Source: Metaphire vulgaris
Taxonomy: Eukaryota > Annelida > Clitellata > Crassiclitellata > Megascolecidae
Direction: 5' to 3'
Assembly (NCBI GenBank): GCA_018105865.1
Contig: CM030863.1
Coordinates: 3,377,601 to 3,441,600 of the forward strand
Length of the DNA: 64,000 nucleotides
Below, one piece after another: positions 24,361-34,501 of this stretch. Each line of letters opens with the position of its first letter. Within the stretch, counting starts at the first letter, position 1. Under the pieces are notes generated by a model. That model was not told where the DNA came from and ran no database searches. It saw only the letters and a list, made by a program, of their open reading frames with translations. The position numbers and the translations under genes are program-made.

Positions 24361-24776
24361 GTGGTCTCTAACTTTTTTAGGCTACGCCCCACCAAAGTTG
24401 TTTTAAAATCCTTATGTCCCCCGTGACACATGTACAGATAGGCCTACAACTTGTTTGTAATATTGATTCACTACATGCAGACGATGCAGTGCATTGAACA
24501 GTGTTTATTGCTTTTTCTAGTCTAGTTATAAAAATATTATCATAGACCTCCTAACGAGTCCTAAGTTCCTATTCCTAACGTCAAACGGTTTACAGCCTTA
24601 CAGTACATAAACAAGTAAGTAACAATTACTAATATACACATTTTATATTCTACACTCTGTAGTGTAGTCTGTAGAACTGGCAAGGGGCAACTACTAATTT
24701 CGTATAATCATTGTCAACATTTCAAACTACTCTTTGCTTTCTGTAGCAGCTTCTTGTCGCCCAGAAAGTAAGAGTC

Positions 24777-24867
24777 AGGCCTATTTTTTACACCCCCTAA
24801 CCCCCAACACCTCCCCCCCAATTTGAGGTCGACACCACCCAAATTCACAATCCTGAAAATATCCCTG
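24777..24867. mobile_element. 91-bp miniature hAT element inside a hAT transposase ORF
   Basis: It starts CAGGCCTATTTTTTACACCC and ends AAAATATCCCTG, with GTAAGAGT perfectly duplicated on both sides (24769-24776, 24868-24875). Its interior resembles 43531-43706. The insertion supplies the last codons and stop of the transposase frame. Confidence 0.88.
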
Positions 24868-25311
24868 GTAAGAGTAGAACTCTGAACAAGTTAAAGAGCA
24901 GTTAAAGTAAGCAAAAGGCTCGTTTTTTATTAGTTCGACAGACGCTCTGTTTCTAGCATCAGTCCATTTGGAGTTCATCACTGAGAAAATTCTTTCAACC
25001 AGATCATTTGAAGCTGGAATGCTGAGAAGGAAGGACACAATGTGGAATATGTTCGGCAGTTTCGTTTTGTCAATACAGTTAAACCCTTTAATCCAGCGTT
25101 CTTCAACTGAAATTTCACTTGACAACAGATTAGTAATACCCTGCAGTAGTACTAATTCGTCAAACAAAGCATTTAGATCAATGTCCAATTGCAACGTACT
25201 GTACTGTACTGGCAGAAATATTTTCTTCGTTTTGCCTGTTAAGGGAGCGTCCGAGTCAATCGCATTGTCTGTAACACTCTTTTTTATTGGACATTTGAAA
25301 ACGTGATTCAC
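24868..25311 (-). pseudogene. hAT transposase C-terminal remnant
   Basis: The frame contains SIPASNDLVERIFSVMNSKW, then TDARNRASVELIKNE. This is the C-terminal dimerisation segment of hAT transposases (S(N/S)..VER.FS......R..L). No RNase H-like catalytic domain or BED finger is present upstream, so it is a fragment. The 3' end is replaced by the 91-bp MITE at 24777-24867. It could alternatively be the last part of a domesticated ZBED-like gene, but the MITE interruption makes that unlikely. Confidence 0.8.
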
Positions 25312-25792
25312 GCGAAAACGAAACTCGTGACGTCATGGATATGCGCAGCTGCCGTTAAAGTAAGTAAGTAAGAAACAGAGGGGCATTGCTACTTGCCTCA
25401 GAGCCTCTATTATCTTGTTTGCTATTGTACTAAACTGTACTAATTACTTTTATTTTACGTTTTATCACATCGGAAATGTAGTATTGTTTCGATTTTAAGC
25501 TGCGTCTCAATTAAGTCTATTGACCTAGCCAAATACGGGAGATTTAGTCTCCCGTGTGGCATCCGTCCAGGAGGCCGGAGACTGGGCTGAAATACGGGAG
25601 ACTCCCGTAAAATACGGGAGATCTGACAACCCTAGCTGGAGCGTCAGGCTGACGGAGCGGGTTCAAGCCCCGTTAGTGCCCCTAGTGGCTTTCACACACG
25701 CAGTAATGTCTTCTAAGCCACTTTATATCACGCTAAGTAAGTACATCTCGAAAAGAAGATTGATGGGGAAAAGGACTCACGACAGAAAGTCG

Positions 25793-25795
<3 letters not shown>

Positions 25796-25861
<66 letters not shown>

Positions 25862-26480
25862 GTGTATTTTTATAGCACAATTTCTAATAACTTGAAGCTT
25901 CAATCGATGGTACTAATCGTAAAAGACCAGATCAGCAGTGGCGGCTCCACAGGGGGGCCAGGGGGACCCGTGCCCCCTATCGATTGCCTGGCCCCCCAGT
26001 GGCCCTCTGTTGGGACCCTATACTTAATACTACATAGCTAACAACAAATGTTTGCCCCCATGATTAGAAGTTGCCACCCCAACTGCTCTCCCCACTTGCC
26101 AAATCCTGGAGCCGCCACTGCAGATCAGTCCAGTTATCAGTCAGCGGAAGACAGCAAGACAGGCTATAGACTATAGAGGAATGGTTATTCAAAATAGATG
26201 AGAGTTGAGTCTTGATTTTAAAGTTTTCAGTTCGCTAATAGATCTCCCATGCACAAGAAGAGAGTTCCCGGATCTTGAGCCTGCCATAGAAAAGGCTTTC
26301 TTGCAAGTTTCAGTTCTCGGTTTGGGCAGCCTACATTTAGCAATGAGCCGACAAATCGTGCAGAATGGTGATTATCTTGGGTGAAAAATATAGGCCTACA
26401 TGTAAAAGTGAAACATTCAGAAAAAATGTGGACAGAGGACTAAATTGTCTTCAGCATAGTGCTCTATGAGCAAATAAGAC
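25796..26480 (-). mobile_element. LINE 3' end with (TTA)n tail, interrupted by a MITE
   Basis: On the minus strand MAGSRSGNSLLVHGRSISEL then KTLKSRLNSHLF* is the LINE C-terminal 'S..FKS.LK..LF' motif (about 26210-26300). The 3' UTR ends TTGTGCTATAAAAATACAC and runs into an AAT/ATT tract (25796-25860). The hAT MITE at 25936-26120 splits it. Confidence 0.75.
25936..26120. mobile_element. hAT MITE, family CAGTGGCGGCTC, copy 2
   Basis: The ends CAGTGGCGGCTCC and GGAGCCGCCACTG are a perfect inverted repeat. CAGATCAG is duplicated exactly on both sides (25928-25935, 26121-26128). It is nested in a LINE 3' UTR. Confidence 0.95.
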
Positions 26481-26598
26481 GTATTAATTTCCTGTTTCAA
26501 AATACTATTTTGTCATTTCGTCAATAATAGGCTAAATCTTACTTGATCCCACGTTCTTCTATTTATTGAGATGCAAATCGGCATTGGTCAATTTATGA

Positions 26599-26602
<4 letters not shown>

Positions 26603-26646
<44 letters not shown>

Positions 26647-26924
26647 GGGCGGGAAGTTAGCAGAGTGGTAACAACGTTGGATGACGGAGCAGGAGGTCGC
26701 GGGTTCGAGTCCGCAGGAGCCCCTAAAGGTCGACTCAGCCTTTTTGTGATGGTAAAATGAGAAGCAATGGCAACATTGCGAAGGTAACCATAGGATCGGC
26801 GGAATGACTGGCCACCGTCCGCTGATAAATGGCTTGGCCACCTATGGGCTGATGGTCATGAAACCGGAGATCAGCACCGGCACCTACGGGGCACACAGCC
26901 TACGGATGAACTTTACCTTTTTGC

Positions 26925-26976
<52 letters not shown>
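26603..26976 (+). mobile_element. tRNA-derived SINE inserted in a (TA)n tract
   Basis: The SINE body is 26646-26929. Its head has a Pol III A box (TTAGCAGAGTGGTAAC) and a B box (GGTTCGAGTCC) about 50 bp later. A unique body follows, with ATTGCGAAGGTAACCATAGG and GCCACCTATGGGCTGATGG, and a tail TTTACCTTTTT. TA tracts flank it at about 26603-26644 and 26930-26976. Related copies are at 29162, 38881 and 39749. Confidence 0.85.
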
Positions 26977-26978
<2 letters not shown>

Positions 26979-27099
26979 ATAGAACTCCAACCTTTGTCTT
27001 GGTCCTTGCTTAAAATGTTCAGACAAATCTCTGGAATGCAATTGGCTCAAAAGAAAAGAAACGAATGTGCCTTAAATTAAAGAAAGCTGTAACAAAACC

Positions 27100-27296
27100 A
27101 CAGCTATACATTATTCACTGTAGAAATGAAGGAAATGGGAAGTTAATTTACTTTGGACATATCGTAAGGAAGTGTCGAAATCGTATTGAAAAAGAAAGCA
27201 TACAAGTACAATGTCTGTAAGAAGAAGACGAGAAAAATGAAAAATATATATTAAGGAGCAGACAGTATGCTATCTAGATGGCGAATATTCAATAGT
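27100..27296 (+). mobile_element. LINE remnant
   Basis: It reads LIYFGHIVRKCRNRIEKESI then QVQCL*EEDEKNE. This is a decayed 'YFGH..R..GN..EK....G...G.R.RG' C-terminus of a non-LTR element. Confidence 0.65.
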
Positions 27297-27560
27297 TAGT
27301 TAGTTAGTTAGTTATCGGCTGATTTATATAGCGCTATTGTCCTAGAGTGTTGTACATTGCATTAAAGGAGTGTCCGAACAAGTGGGTTTTTAGTTTCTTA
27401 GCGAATGTTTCCAAGTTGGTAGCGTTGGTAACGCGTTCCAGAGAGCCGGGTTTCCTCGAATAACAGAACGCCTCCCCAATCTGGCTGCATATTCTCGAAG
27501 GAGGAGGCACCGTCAGTCAGACCCGACTGGAGGAGCGGGGGAGCTGTAAGCGACCTTCTG
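27297..27560 (-). mobile_element. CR1-group LINE 3' end with (AACT)n tail
   Basis: Minus-strand 3' end carrying the signature ATAGCGCTATATAAATC and a short (AACT)n tail (27297-27314). The sequence up to 27560 resembles the 3' part of the LINE at 50603-53900. Confidence 0.65.
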
Positions 27561-27859
27561 TGAATGGAGGTTTCATGGGGCGTATTAACAACAGAAGCAG
27601 CAATAATAATAAATAACGTTGACCAATGAAAAGATGGTACGGGGCAGAGTCACGGGAGTTGCCTGGATTCCAGAATAGGGGGGGGGGGGCATCAAGGCTT
27701 CTGCAGGCCGACATTTCCAGTTGCGACTAGGGGGTTGGAAAAGCATCTTGAGCTCTTCAGTGGGTATGGGACGGAGTTGCAGCCAAAAATATCGAGGCAA
27801 ATATAGCACAGCAAATACAGATCTTCAAATTTGAGGCATAGTTTCAGGTTACATGACAA

Positions 27860-28775
27860 AACATCGGCTACCTCAACCCAACTGACGCACTGCAGAATGC
27901 ATCCTTCGGTTGGCACAAATCTTACGACCAGTCCAGGCCCTACAGTGGACCTCGCATTAAACCTGTTCTTCAAAGGTTACACTGGCTGCCGGTATAGAAC
28001 AGAGAATTGTATTTAAGACTGGTGTCCTTGTTTTTAAAATACTGCAGCCTGGCCAACCTCAATATTTAAAATCTATGTTAAACCATCCGGAACATTGTCA
28101 ATCAACAAGGTTTGCTGATTCATTGTTAAATGTAGACCTATGTAGAACAAACACTGCAATTGGTAAGAGAGCTTTTTTTTATTTCTGGGCCAAAAATCTG
28201 GAACTCTCTTCCTCTGGTTGTCAGATCTTCGAATAAACTGAGCATTTTCAGATCTAGGCTTAAAACACGTGTCTTCCAATTAGCATTTCCTCCATAGTCT
28301 GTCTTGCTGTTTACCTCTGACTGATCTCTGGAATGGCGTGGCCTTTTGCTGACGGATTTGAAGTACCATCGATTGATATCATAGGGCAATAGAAATGTAG
28401 CTATAGAAGTGCATAATTATCATTATTTATTAGCAGACGCCATAAAATGTCTCCTAAAATTCTGAATAGACCTATAGCGCGTTGGTTTTAGCATATTTAG
28501 TTTTGATTTATATGCTCATGATTTTTTCTTTAATTTTTGTGCAATAATTCCGATAAATCAGTAAGGCTACAATCTTTGTATTCTATTTCATTAATTAAGT
28601 GTTAATTTTCTATTATGTATCATGAACTTAGCCTTACTGAAATTACTATTATGATGTTAAAATACTATTATGATGTTATTACTACTACTACTATGATGTT
28701 AACATGAAATTACTATTATGATGTTATTATGCCCCTATTTGGAAAATAATAAACTGTTATTGGATTGGATTGAAA
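27860..28775 (+). mobile_element. L2/CR1-like LINE 3' part
   Basis: It reads LQRLHWLPV near 27977 and SGPKIWNSLPLVVRSSNKLS then IFRSRLKTRVFQLAFPP* at about 28180-28300, the C-terminus of L2/CR1 reverse transcriptases. About 450 bp of AT-rich 3' UTR follow, ending ATTGGATTGGATTG, a short pentamer tail. The upstream part has frame breaks. Confidence 0.8.
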
Positions 28776-28779
28776 AAAA

Positions 28780-29160
28780 GAAGGTTAACTCTTTACAAAC
28801 ATTAAAATTTCTACTCACCCAATACTATGGCACATAGATGCTTAGCGAACATTATCCACGGTTGACTTTGCGAATGTATTTTGAAGACGTATAAAACAGG
28901 TTTGTACGCAGTATTTAGTGCCGGAGTATAATGATAAAAGTGACATGAGTAGCCTATCACTACTGATTAGTGAAATTAAATAAGACATGTAGGCTTGTTG
29001 TCAAAGTAGGCAAAATAGATACTGAATTCAAGTCACACTAAAGATCACTTTTCAAACGCAATGACAGCTTGTTTTCCTATTCACGCAGCAACCCCAGTAT
29101 CTTTCCCTTTCTGACTTCAGCATGAGCTCCAAATGTAAACAAAATAATTTAATATAGCAG
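28780..29160. other. Intergenic, nothing recognised
   Basis: Moderately AT-rich DNA between a LINE tail and a SINE. No exon or repeat was recognised. Confidence 0.4.
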
Positions 29161-29161
29161 A

Positions 29162-29442
29162 TGTAAGAGTGGTAACAGCGCTGGACGATGGAGCAGAAGG
29201 TCGCGGGTTCAATTCCCGCATGAGCCATAAGGTCGACTCAGACTTACTCGCTAGAGGGCGGTGGTAAACTGAGGAGCAGCTTTAAGTTGCGAAGGTAAAA
29301 CGTGGGTCTGGGGAAAGTAATGGCAACCTACTCCAGATTAATGGCCTATACCACCTACGTCGCTGATTGTCTATAGGACGGAGATAAGCGCCGGAACCCA
29401 ACGCTCGGGCTCAAGTACGGGACCTACCTTTACCTTTTACCT
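29162..29442 (+). mobile_element. tRNA-derived SINE
   Basis: The A-box-like GTAAGAGTGGTAACAGCG and the B box GGTTCAATTCC form the tRNA-like head. The body has the same layout as the 26646 SINE (GGTCGACTCAG, TTGCGAAGGTAA, GGAGATAAGCGCCGG) but is clearly diverged. It ends CCTTTACCTTTT. Confidence 0.8.
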
Positions 29443-29479
29443 ATGTTATTAAAAGACAACGGAACTGAAACGATAAATA

Positions 29480-31468
29480 CAATTTAACTAGCTGTGCAAC
29501 GAAAAAGAAGGGCGAAAAACAAAGCGTGGAGGAAACTAAGTAAACTCAGATTAGCAAGTAAAGGAAATGAGCAGAATCAGCACAGACTTAAGATCTTGGA
29601 GGAACAGTATACTCAGAAAAGAAAAGCATCAGCAGTTACTAACAAGATGGCTATTGCAAATTTTGAAGGTAGATTAGCAAAATATAAAACAGAACAGTAA
29701 AAGTTTCTACAAATATTGTAATAGAAAGTTGAGACGAAAGGACACAGTCGGTCCCCTCTTGACAGCGCAGGATGTGCAATAACAGACGATGTAGAAACTG
29801 CACAGATTCTAAATAACTATTTTTGTTCAGTATTTACAGAGGAAAATACAAATACTATGCCAGAAGCCAAAATTGTGTTTGATGGAAATAAAGAAGAAAT
29901 GCTAACAGATATAGTGTGTACAAAAGAATGTGTTATCAAGGTTTTGACCAATTTAAAGACAGACAAGAGCCCAGGATTAGATGGCTTACATCCAAAGTTT
30001 CTTTACGAGGTTCGAAATGAAATAGGACATGCAATTGCTTTGATAATCAATGAATCACTCAGAACTGGAGTAGTACCGCAAGACTGGAGAGACGCATTAG
30101 TCAGCCCACTGTTCAAGAAGGGAAAACGAAGTGAACCAAGCAATTACAGACCAGTGAGCCTAACATCTGTAATCGGTAAAGTTATGGAAAAAATACTGAA
30201 AAGAAAGCATTTTGGAACATTTGACTAGGCATAAAATTGTTAAAGATAGTCAGCATGGATTTACAAAGGGCGTTCATGCCTGACCAACCTGTTGGACTTT
30301 CTGGAGGAGGTTTTGATAAGCTAGACAAGGGCAAGGGAGTAGACATAATATATTTAGATTTTGCCAAAGCTTTTGATAAAGTACCCCATATAAGGCTGGC
30401 TGCCAAACTGAAGTCCTGTGGAATAAGGGGCAATATTCTCAGATGGATTGAAAATTGGTTGAAGGGAAGAAGACAGAAGGTTGGCATTAGGGAGGCCATT
30501 CGCAATGGGCAAGAGTTATCAGTGGAGTGCCTCAGGGCTCAGTGCTTGGGCCATTGCTTTTTCTAATATATATAAATGATATCGATGAAGGATTACTGTC
30601 CAAAATTTCAAAGTTTGCCGATGACACAAAGTTATGCAGAAATATAGACTCGGAGGATGATGCAAAAATTTTACAAGAAGATCTAAGGAAATTGTTTCAG
30701 TGGTCTGTGGACTGGCAGATGCTTTTCAATATTGATAAATGTTCTGTAATGCATGTTGGGAAGTCTAATAATGGTAATGAATATTCTTTAGGGGGAAGGT
30801 TCTAACCACAACAGAAAAAGAAAGAGACTTGGGGATAATCACCCATAGAAGTATGAATCCATCTCACCAATGCATGGAGGCAGCAAAAAAGGGAAACCAA
30901 ATGTTGGGAATGGTGAAAAGGACAATTGTGAGTCGTGACAAAGAGATAATCATTAAACTTTATAAGTCATTAGTAAGGCCTCATCTGGAATACTGTGTTC
31001 AGGCTTGGAATCCATTCTGAAAAAAAGATATAGAACTTTTTAGAAAAGTGCAAAGACGAGCAACGAAGATGGTCAATGGGTGCCATAATTTAAGCTACGA
31101 AAAAGACTTCAATATTGTGGACTGACAACATTAGAAAGGAGAAGAGAAAGAGGGTATTTGATAGAAACATACAAAATAATGACTGGGAAAGTAGATGTGC
31201 CATATGATCGATTCTTTACATTGGCACACTATAGCAGCACAAGAGGCCACAAGTGCAAAATGTTTAAGCAGAGGGTTGGTCCAAGAAAGAAAAACTTTTT
31301 TAGTGCAAGGGTTGTGGACAAATGGAACAGTTTGGACGAGGTGGGAGTGACAGTTGAAACAGTGAACGGATTCAAAGGCTATCTAGATAAACTAGGTTAT
31401 TGAATGCAGATGGTTACATCAGTGGTTTTCACACAGGCTTACTTAGCCTCCTAAACCACTTAAAATCA

Positions 31469-31505
<37 letters not shown>
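29480..31505 (+). mobile_element. CR1-superfamily LINE with near-complete RT and (ATT)n tail
   Basis: The RT domain is readable through several frames. These include LKTDKSPGLDGLHPKFLYEV (about 29950), NYRPVSLTSVIGKVMEK (30145) and DIIYLDFAKAFDKVPH (30345). VPQGSVLGPLLFLIYINDI (30527) is followed by the catalytic FADD (about 30615). The thumb follows with YKSLVRPHLEYCVQAWNP and the C-terminus RVVDKWNSLDEVG to a stop at 31401-31403. The 3' UTR of about 70 bp ends in an ATT tract (31471-31504). The 5' endonuclease part is missing, so the copy is 5'-truncated, and about five frame breaks kill it. Related 3' ends are at 40040 and 47160. Confidence 0.88.
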
Positions 31506-31521
31506 GCCACATTGTTAAGCT

Positions 31522-33177
31522 TCACCATTGACTTTTGATCTTGACAAGGAAGTTTGGATAGCACTGTTCAGGGTCGCAGATGATAAAGTCATGCCAGTTG
31601 AATCTGTTTTCATATACGGATTGGCGAAGGCCTACATCACGTGGGCTGACCTGTGCTACGATCGAGTCGAAAGACCCGTGTGTAGCGTGGTGAGAACATC
31701 GATCACCAAAGCATCCTTCGCACATACAAGGAAGTCTTGCAATCCTTCTCTGATCCTGATAAGGAAATGAATTTCCGAGAAGAACGCGCGCTACAATCAC
31801 GTAGTAGCTACATGTACCTGACAATTACAACGAGACACAAATTTACAGGACACTGTGACGCTACATGGACGTGATCAAATTGGAATAGAATGATCCTTTA
31901 TTGAAAACCCTAGCGAAATAGCCTAATTATAGTTAAGTGTGGTTAATGGCTGGGATAAGATAATTATGGTCTTCTATGTTATGAGCAATAGGCCTAATAT
32001 TATACATTGAATCCAAAGTTTTATTATTAAAACCCGGGATGGACGAGGGTTTTAAAATAACTGATGAAACTCTAAACCTAAACCCCAAACCAACTCTCTC
32101 TACAATCTCTGTCTAAAATTATTCAGTTTGCCAGTGCAATAAGACTAGAATATTTTATTAGTAGTACAGACTTACGTGGTTGATCTGCTAATAAATCAGT
32201 AAACTGGATTCCCTGTGCAGATGTATAGCCTACGATTGAAGACCAGCGTTTTTCAATGGGAAACCTGATTTGCAGATTTCCTTCGCTGCATCATCTGATG
32301 TTGCTCGATAGAAGAGAAAGCGTTCATTCAGATGCAGAGACAACATTTCCTTCAAGGTCGAATACTCTGAAAAGAAGACAATACAATTAAGTATACGCAA
32401 TATATTTGCCTCACTGTCATTTTGATCACCGCAGTCATTTTCATTACTTAACTTCAGTAGCGTCATTTAACACTTTTCTTGGGGGCGAGATAAATTTTTG
32501 GCCAATTTTGGCCAAATTTTGGCACTTTTTGGCAATTTTTGGGCAATTTTGGCAAATTTGAAATTGTTTGACATTTTGGGCAAATTTTGGGCAAATTTTG
32601 GGCAAATTTTGGCGACTTTTTGCACATTTCACATTTATTTATTTATTTAATACATTGTGCATTATTTCTTCATTTTCTTGGGGGCCACGGCCCTCCCCTG
32701 CCCCCAATGACGCCCCTGCTTAACTTCCTTGGTACACCAATATCATCATCAACCGATTGATATACGATATAATCGTCGTCGTCGTCGTCATCATCATCAT
32801 CCCTTCATTAATTGACTTCTAGTGTCATTGGAAAATTAAGAGATATAAATTTTAAAAGTGACCTGAGTTGGATGCGATTAAGTCGGATTGAATTTCTTCA
32901 TTTATTTTCGAATATTCCTTCTTATGGGAATTCAAGAGGAATAACGACTTTTTGGCAGAATATTTGCGATACAAGTCAACATTTTGAACGCATTGAATCT
33001 CTTCAACAACGAACCGACCAGTCCGACAAAATCTTTTTTCTGTCAACAGCTTAGAGAGATCCTTACAACCCCCGCAGTCACTGTGCATTTCAATTGGTTC
33101 CAAATAATTCTTTCCTTTCTCCAGCATAGGCAAGACCCAACATGATGGAAATCCCGATAGCATAGCGGTATAATTGT
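31522..33177 (-). CDS. PARP-type ADP-ribosyltransferase domain exons (3 exons, one frame break)
   Basis: Three minus-strand exons join in phase 1: 32863-33177 (GTCACT donor), 32176-32366 (GTAAGT donor) and 31522-31817 (stop TGA). Exon one encodes VVEEIQCVQNVDLYRKYSAK, the 'I..VQN..L...Y' start of the PARP catalytic domain. Exon two has LNERFLFYRATSDDAAKEIC (normally NE..LFHGT) and YTSAQGIQFTD (normally GQGIYFA). Exon three has ARVLLG, FDSIVAQ and HDFIICDPEQCYPNFLVKIK, the conserved C-terminus. Exon two lacks one base between GF and IEKRW, and restoring that base is required for the phases to close. Catalytic His, Tyr and Glu appear as Arg, Gln and Asp, so transferase activity is unlikely. The exons probably continue a gene starting in the TRIM exon at 34502-35615. 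Confidence 0.8.
32455..32718. mobile_element. hAT-type MITE with TTTTGGGCAAA interior and perfect TSD
   Basis: The ends CAGTAGCGTCATT and AATGACGCCCCTG are inverted. CTTAACTT is duplicated exactly (32447-32454, 32719-32726). The inside is a string of AAATTTTGGCAA-like words. A second copy is at 56283-56587. It lies in the intron between ART exons one and two. Confidence 0.9.
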
Positions 33178-33225
33178 CTAAAATGATTGCACAAATGTCA
33201 ACAAGAATCAATTAGTGCAGCAAAT

Positions 33226-33655
33226 CCCAGCAATACAGTATATTCCAGCAATACAGTATATTCCAGCAATACAGTATATTCCAGCAATACAGTATAGGCC
33301 TATTCCAGCAATACAGTATATTCCAGCAATACAGTATAGGCCTATTCCAGCAATACAGTATATTCCAGCAATACAGTATAGGCCTATTCCAGCAATACAG
33401 TATATTCCAGCAATACAGTATAGGCCTATTCCAGCAATACAGTATATTCCAGCAATACAGTATAGGCCTATTCCAGCAATACAGTATATTCCAGCAATAC
33501 AGTATATTCCAGCAATACAGTATATTCCAGCAATACAGTATATTCCAGCAATACAGTATATTCCAGCAATACAGTATATTCCAGCAATACAGTATATTCC
33601 AGCAATAAAGTATATTCCAGCAATAAAGTATATTCCAGCAATACAGTATATTCGG
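33226..33655. repeat. 18/24-bp satellite array
   Basis: Tandem units ATTCCAGCAATACAGTAT (18 bp), some extended by AGGCCT to 24 bp, about 23 copies in all. In the first half 24- and 18-bp units alternate as a 42-bp higher-order repeat. The second half is pure 18-mers, two of them with AATAAAG. It is open in one frame on each strand only because unit lengths are multiples of three. It sits in the long intron 5' of the ART exons. Confidence 0.95.
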
Positions 33656-33711
33656 AGTTAAAAATCGATCAATCATTTATTTATTTCTCAATTTACAACA
33701 ATCATTTATTA

Positions 33712-33787
<76 letters not shown>
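33712..33787. repeat. (TTA)n microsatellite
   Basis: A pure TTA tract of about 25 units in the same intron as the 18-bp satellite. Confidence 0.95.
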
Positions 33788-34054
33788 GCATCGACATGTT
33801 TACTTGAGCAGTGATACATAGTCAGAAAAAATCAAGTATTAACGTACAGATAGATGCTCATAAGTTTGCAGCTAGGTAAGGTATTTAGAGAAAAATAACT
33901 TGTGAAATGACGCTTGTTGCTAAAGTTGTTCTTATAAAACGAGTGAATAGGAAAGAAGGAATGGCTGCAGTGGATTTAATGCGCTGAGGAGAGAGAGATA
34001 TTTTTATTTGACGAGTCTGTTTATAGGCACTCTCCAAGCAAGACGATGAATGTA

Positions 34055-34428
34055 TATGTAAAGATCTTTTGATATTAGGACAACCTGATTGTGAAGGAAA
34101 AGTTAGGTGAATTAAAAGTGTTTCAAGTCTCGACTAGAAAGCACAATAAAATGGATAAGTGGATGAGTGTTTTTAAATTGCCAGAAGTTGGTGAGTGTTG
34201 AATGGGGATTGGTAACTCAAACCCAACTGAAGGAAAAAAATCAGAATAACATTGAAATTGACAAGATAACTATTTTCTATTTTCTGGCCCAAAAGTATGG
34301 AAAATACATTCTGAACTTGCCCGATCTTGCATTTTATTGTGCTTTCTAGTCGAGACTTAAAACACTTTTAATTCACCTGACTTTTTCTTCACGATCAGGT
34401 TGTCCTAATATCAAAAGATCTTTACACA
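34055..34428. repeat. Inverted pair of LINE 3' fragments
   Basis: The arms 34055-34151 and 34331-34428 are inverted copies of about 97 bp and roughly 95% alike. The right copy on the plus strand reads FSGPKVWKIH... then SRDLKHF-like codons, the LINE C-terminal pattern. The spacer of about 180 bp is unique. Confidence 0.8.
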
Positions 34429-34501
34429 TCTCCTATTTATCCCGAATGGTACGATTTGTTTAGTAGCTACTCTAAATTATAGAGACAAAATTTTCTATCA
34501 C

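Noticed and set aside
25500..25640. Inverted CCCGTATTT/AAATACGGG words as part of the hAT transposase element at 24868-25311
   Set aside because: The end type (CTAGGGTTGTCAGATCTC inverted) differs from the candidate end near 24359, so they cannot be paired with confidence.
26646..26730. Possible functional tRNA gene at the SINE head
   Set aside because: A and B boxes are present but the sequence cannot form an intact cloverleaf with a paired acceptor stem, and it is repeated with the same body elsewhere.
33212..33676. Long open frames on both strands across the 18/24-bp array
   Set aside because: They stay open only because each unit length is a multiple of three; there are no start context, splice sites or domains.
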